8,264 nt of DNA from assembly GCF_036637135.1 (NCBI RefSeq), contig NZ_JAVWNC010000078.1, positions 1 to 8,264 on the forward strand, in the 5' to 3' direction. Below the pieces are notes generated by a model. It saw only the letters and a program-made list of their open reading frames with translations. It ran no database searches and was not told the DNA's origin. Positions 6,592 through 8,264 of this stretch are shown here, one piece after another. Source of the DNA: Anaerorhabdus sp036637135 (GTDB lineage: Bacteria > Bacillota_I > Bacilli_A > Erysipelotrichales > Erysipelotrichaceae). Position numbers and translations under genes: made by a program. Positions within the stretch are counted from its first letter, which is position 1. Each line of letters opens with the position of its first letter.

Positions 6592-7068
6592 TTATCCTCT
6601 ATTATTCTTTCTTTTGCTTTTGAAGAAATCCTTTAGTAATTGTGCACATTCATCTTCTAATACTCCGCCTTCAACCTCAGGATAATGATTAAATCCTTCT
6701 ATTTCTCTAAAATCAACGCAACTACCAAAACAACCTCCCTTTGGATCATAAGCCCCAAAATAGACTCTTGGTATCCGCGATTGTATGATGGCACCCGCAC
6801 ACATTGGACATGGTTCCAATGTTACATACAATTCACAACCCTCTAACCGCCATGTTTTAAGCTTCTTACAAGCTTTTTCTATTGCGATATGCTCCGCATG
6901 AGATGTTGCGTTTTGACTCTTATTCCGTATGTTATAACCCCTAGAAATAACCTTACCATCCAGCACAACAATTGCACCTACCGGTACTTCATCGATACTT
7001 TGAGCTTTCAATGCTTGTAAGTAAGCTAACCTCATGTAGTCAACATTTGTTTTCTCATACTTTTTCAT
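6592..7068 (-). CDS. tadA: tRNA-specific adenosine deaminase TadA
   Basis: TadA converts adenosine to inosine at wobble position 34 of tRNA-Arg(ACG), allowing it to read CGN codons; it is essential in many bacteria. The zinc-dependent cytidine-deaminase fold is clear: the catalytic HAE motif at 57-59 (SHAEHIAIEKA) and the zinc ligands in PCPMCAGAI (C87 and C90). VPVGAIVVLDGKVISRGYN (28-46) and the family-typical GAYDPKGGCFGS (105-116) also fit, and 158 residues is the normal length. The chosen ATG lies inside the NUDIX gene, a 14-base overlap, with GAGG 12 to 13 bases upstream; the next Met (residue 12) has no ribosome binding site. Weak SD plus overlap suggests translational coupling. Its position near the SRP RNA and dnaX matches the common Bacillota neighbourhood. 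Confidence 0.96.
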   Translation of the reverse strand: MKKYEKTNVDYMRLAYLQALKAQSIDEVPVGAIVVLDGKVISRGYNIRNKSQNATSHAEHIAIEKACKKLKTWRLEGCELYVTLEPCPMCAGAIIQSRIPRVYFGAYDPKGGCFGSCVDFREIEGFNHYPEVEGGVLEDECAQLLKDFFKSKRKNNRG

Positions 7069-7516
7069 TATTTAACCACGCCTCTACTAAGTTATCTCCA
7101 TTATATACTAACTTTAACGAGAAAAAAGGTAGATCTTTCCTTAAACAATCAAGAAAGATGCGATCACCCTCCCACATGTTTAATGTATCCAGTTCATCCT
7201 TAGATACCCACCTCAATGTACCTTCATCACATTCTTTTAATTCACCCTTAAATGAATCTGATGTAAACAAAAACATATATTCAGTATAGCCATCATTTTG
7301 TACAAACGTAATGATACCTCTACATTTTGCCTCAACTAAATCTAATCCAGTCTCCTCTTTTACTTCTCTTAAGTTGCACTCATCACATGATTCTCTAGGC
7401 TCTAGTTTCCCACCTATACCAATCCATTTCCCTTGATTGATATCCTGCGCTTTTTTATTACGATGAAGCATCAAGTAACAATTATCTTTCTCTATATAGC
7501 ATAAGGTTGTGATCAT
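7055..7516 (-). CDS. NUDIX hydrolase (8-oxo-dGTP diphosphatase-like)
   Basis: NUDIX enzymes cleave nucleoside diphosphates linked to another group. The complete NUDIX box GX5EX7REUXEEXGU is present at residues 36-58 (G36, E42, R50-E51, E54-E55, G57-L58). The start MITTLCYIEKDNCYLMLHRN and KWIGIGGKLEP resemble the MutT/8-oxo-dGTP diphosphatase-like group of Bacillota, but substrates of such proteins cannot be told from sequence. Two ATGs are adjacent (7519 and 7516); GGAGG is 2 bases from the first and 5 from the second, so I use the second, giving 153 residues. An upstream GTG reading would run into the SRP RNA and is unlikely. The gene ends in TGA inside tadA. It begins 23 bases after the SRP RNA and may be read from that promoter. 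Confidence 0.92.
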   Translation of the reverse strand: MITTLCYIEKDNCYLMLHRNKKAQDINQGKWIGIGGKLEPRESCDECNLREVKEETGLDLVEAKCRGIITFVQNDGYTEYMFLFTSDSFKGELKECDEGTLRWVSKDELDTLNMWEGDRIFLDCLRKDLPFFSLKLVYNGDNLVEAWLNNEKV

Positions 7517-7530
7517 CATTGCCTCCAGAA

Positions 7531-7538
7531 AATAAAAA
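7531..7538 (-). terminator. U-rich tract at the SRP RNA 3' end, possible weak terminator
   Basis: Directly after the closing helix of the SRP RNA the minus strand reads CCCTTTTTATTTTC. The RNA's own terminal helix plus this T-rich tract could terminate transcription, or mark a processing point if transcription continues into the NUDIX gene. The long distance between the two helix strands makes it a poor classical terminator. Confidence 0.35.
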
Positions 7539-7539
7539 G

Positions 7540-7613
7540 GGTACACACAAGTAGAGGTTCTTAAGGCTGCTACCTTCCGGTCCTGACCTGATTCAATACA
7601 TACTTGTTGTACC
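7540..7613 (-). ncRNA. ffs: Signal recognition particle RNA, small bacterial (4.5S) type
   Basis: This is the RNA scaffold of the signal recognition particle, which binds Ffh and directs membrane proteins to FtsY and the translocon. The invariant domain IV core is present at 7588-7565 on the minus strand: GGTCAGGACC, the GGAA tetraloop closed by C-G, then GGTAGCAGCC. The ends close as a helix: GGTACAACAAGTA (7613-7601) pairs with TACTTGTGTGTACC (7553-7540) as 13 base pairs with one bulged G. The resulting RNA is about 74 nt, shorter than the E. coli 114 nt form and without the Alu domain of the about 270 nt Bacillus RNA. It sits just upstream of the NUDIX-tadA genes, close to the usual tadA-SRP-dnaX neighbourhood. 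The exact ends are inferred from pairing. Confidence 0.95.
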
Positions 7614-7620
7614 GTTATTT

Positions 7621-7649
7621 ATTATACGAGATATTTTATTAATTCACAA
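7621..7649 (-). promoter_or_regulatory. Sigma-70 promoter of the SRP RNA
   Basis: On the minus strand TTGTGA (7649-7644) and a perfect TATAAT (7626-7621) are separated by exactly 17 bases. The predicted start, about 7 bases after the -10, falls at or next to 7613, the first paired base of the SRP RNA. This agreement between promoter and RNA end supports both calls. The promoter may also serve the NUDIX-tadA-tfoX genes by read-through, since no other promoter is evident before them. Confidence 0.8.
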
Positions 7650-7686
7650 GAAGAACTCACAAAGAATTAGAGCATTTCAATCATAT

Positions 7687-8264
7687 TTATCTAATTAGAT
7701 TTAATTTATTTGCTTCCAAGTAATCATTAGTAACTACACCATAAAAGTGATACTTATTATTTTCATATTCAAATTCATAGAACTCATCATTCTGATAATA
7801 TTGAATATCCATTCCATCATAATTAATTGAATCGATTAAATTACTTGAATTAATATCCAAATAAATTGGATTATTGCGGCTAATTTCTATAGCATAAACA
7901 ATTTGATAATCAATAATTGGAAACAAAGCACTCTTATTCATATCTCTCATTGATGTATACATCCAAGCATTTTCAATATTTTGAATTCCTTGGAAGTCGG
8001 AAGTTCTTTGATTAAATAAATCGATTGTGCGTTGCTTGGGATTGTCCAAACCATAAATTAGAAATACACATAAAATAAACTTGAATACATAGTATTTATC
8101 TTTCTTTATAGAGAATAAGTAATTTGAAAGTAGAATACACAAAACATAAAGAACAAGCTTAAATATTATATTTAACAAGAAACTATAAAACTTGATTTGG
8201 ATTATATAATTCGCTATAAAAATAAAGAAGATTCCAACTATTAATGACAAAATTTGTTTTTTCA
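7687..8264 (-). CDS. Membrane protein of unknown function, start just beyond the window
   Basis: I do not recognise this protein. The frame is open to the right edge: its last bases read TG AAA AAA CAA ATT TTG, so an ATG beginning one base outside the window is likely and would give 192 residues starting MKKQILSLIVGIFF. A TTG at 8250 would also open the frame but lacks a visible ribosome binding site. The N-terminal 75 residues are strongly hydrophobic, with about three membrane segments (roughly 5-22, 28-48 and 58-72) separated by short charged loops such as SIKKDKY. The rest (about 115 residues) is soluble, acidic and rich in Asn, Asp, Ile and Tyr, with DGMDIQYYQNDEFYEFEYE near the C-terminus, probably facing one side of the membrane. 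It ends in TAA about 40 bases before the SRP RNA promoter. It could belong to a gene cluster to the right; low GC is compatible with an accessory gene. Confidence 0.7.
   Translation of the reverse strand, partial: KKQILSLIVGIFFIFIANYIIQIKFYSFLLNIIFKLVLYVLCILLSNYLFSIKKDKYYVFKFILCVFLIYGLDNPKQRTIDLFNQRTSDFQGIQNIENAWMYTSMRDMNKSALFPIIDYQIVYAIEISRNNPIYLDINSSNLIDSINYDGMDIQYYQNDEFYEFEYENNKYHFYGVVTNDYLEANKLNLIR

Noticed and set aside
6972..7289. Plus-strand open frame across the tadA-NUDIX junction
   Set aside because: Antisense to two clear enzyme genes; no supporting features.

Overview
The window is a low-GC bacterial segment. Every gene that can be supported lies on the minus strand, so transcription runs from the right edge to the left edge. 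The gene families, strong AGGAGG-type ribosome binding sites and the cluster dnaX-ybaB-recR next to tadA and the SRP RNA point to Bacillota. The SRP RNA is the short type without an Alu domain, which would fit Erysipelotrichia-like lineages better than Bacillus; this placement is inference. TGA is used as a stop (NUDIX gene), so a Mollicutes-type code is unlikely.

Right part (8264 to 6302): an unrecognised membrane protein whose start codon probably lies one base outside the window; a small SRP RNA with its own sigma-70 type promoter; then a tight operon of a NUDIX hydrolase, the tRNA adenosine deaminase tadA (overlapping the NUDIX gene by 14 bases) and a stand-alone TfoX C-terminal domain protein, closed by a hairpin terminator.

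Middle part (6301 to 1869): a promoter overlapping that terminator drives dnaX (clamp loader tau subunit), ybaB (nucleoid-associated protein), recR (recombination mediator) and fhs (formate-tetrahydrofolate ligase). Gaps are 2 to 21 bases, so this is almost certainly one transcript serving DNA replication and repair plus one-carbon supply for purine synthesis. dnaX carries an in-frame A-AAA-AAG heptamer near its 3' end with an SD-like sequence upstream, the layout of the E. coli dnaX frameshift site, although here it would remove only the last residues.

Left part (1868 to 1): accessory genes. An uncharacterised protein with an EVE/PUA-like N-terminal domain follows fhs closely, then a VanZ-family membrane protein, then an array of 23-bp direct repeats that overlaps the vanZ stop codon, then the first 64 codons of an AAA/DUF4143-type ATPase running off the left edge.

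Most of the window is conserved housekeeping DNA. I see no CRISPR array, complete mobile element or clearly new multi-gene system. The items most worth a second look are the EVE-like protein, the 23-bp repeat array and the dnaX slippery heptamer.
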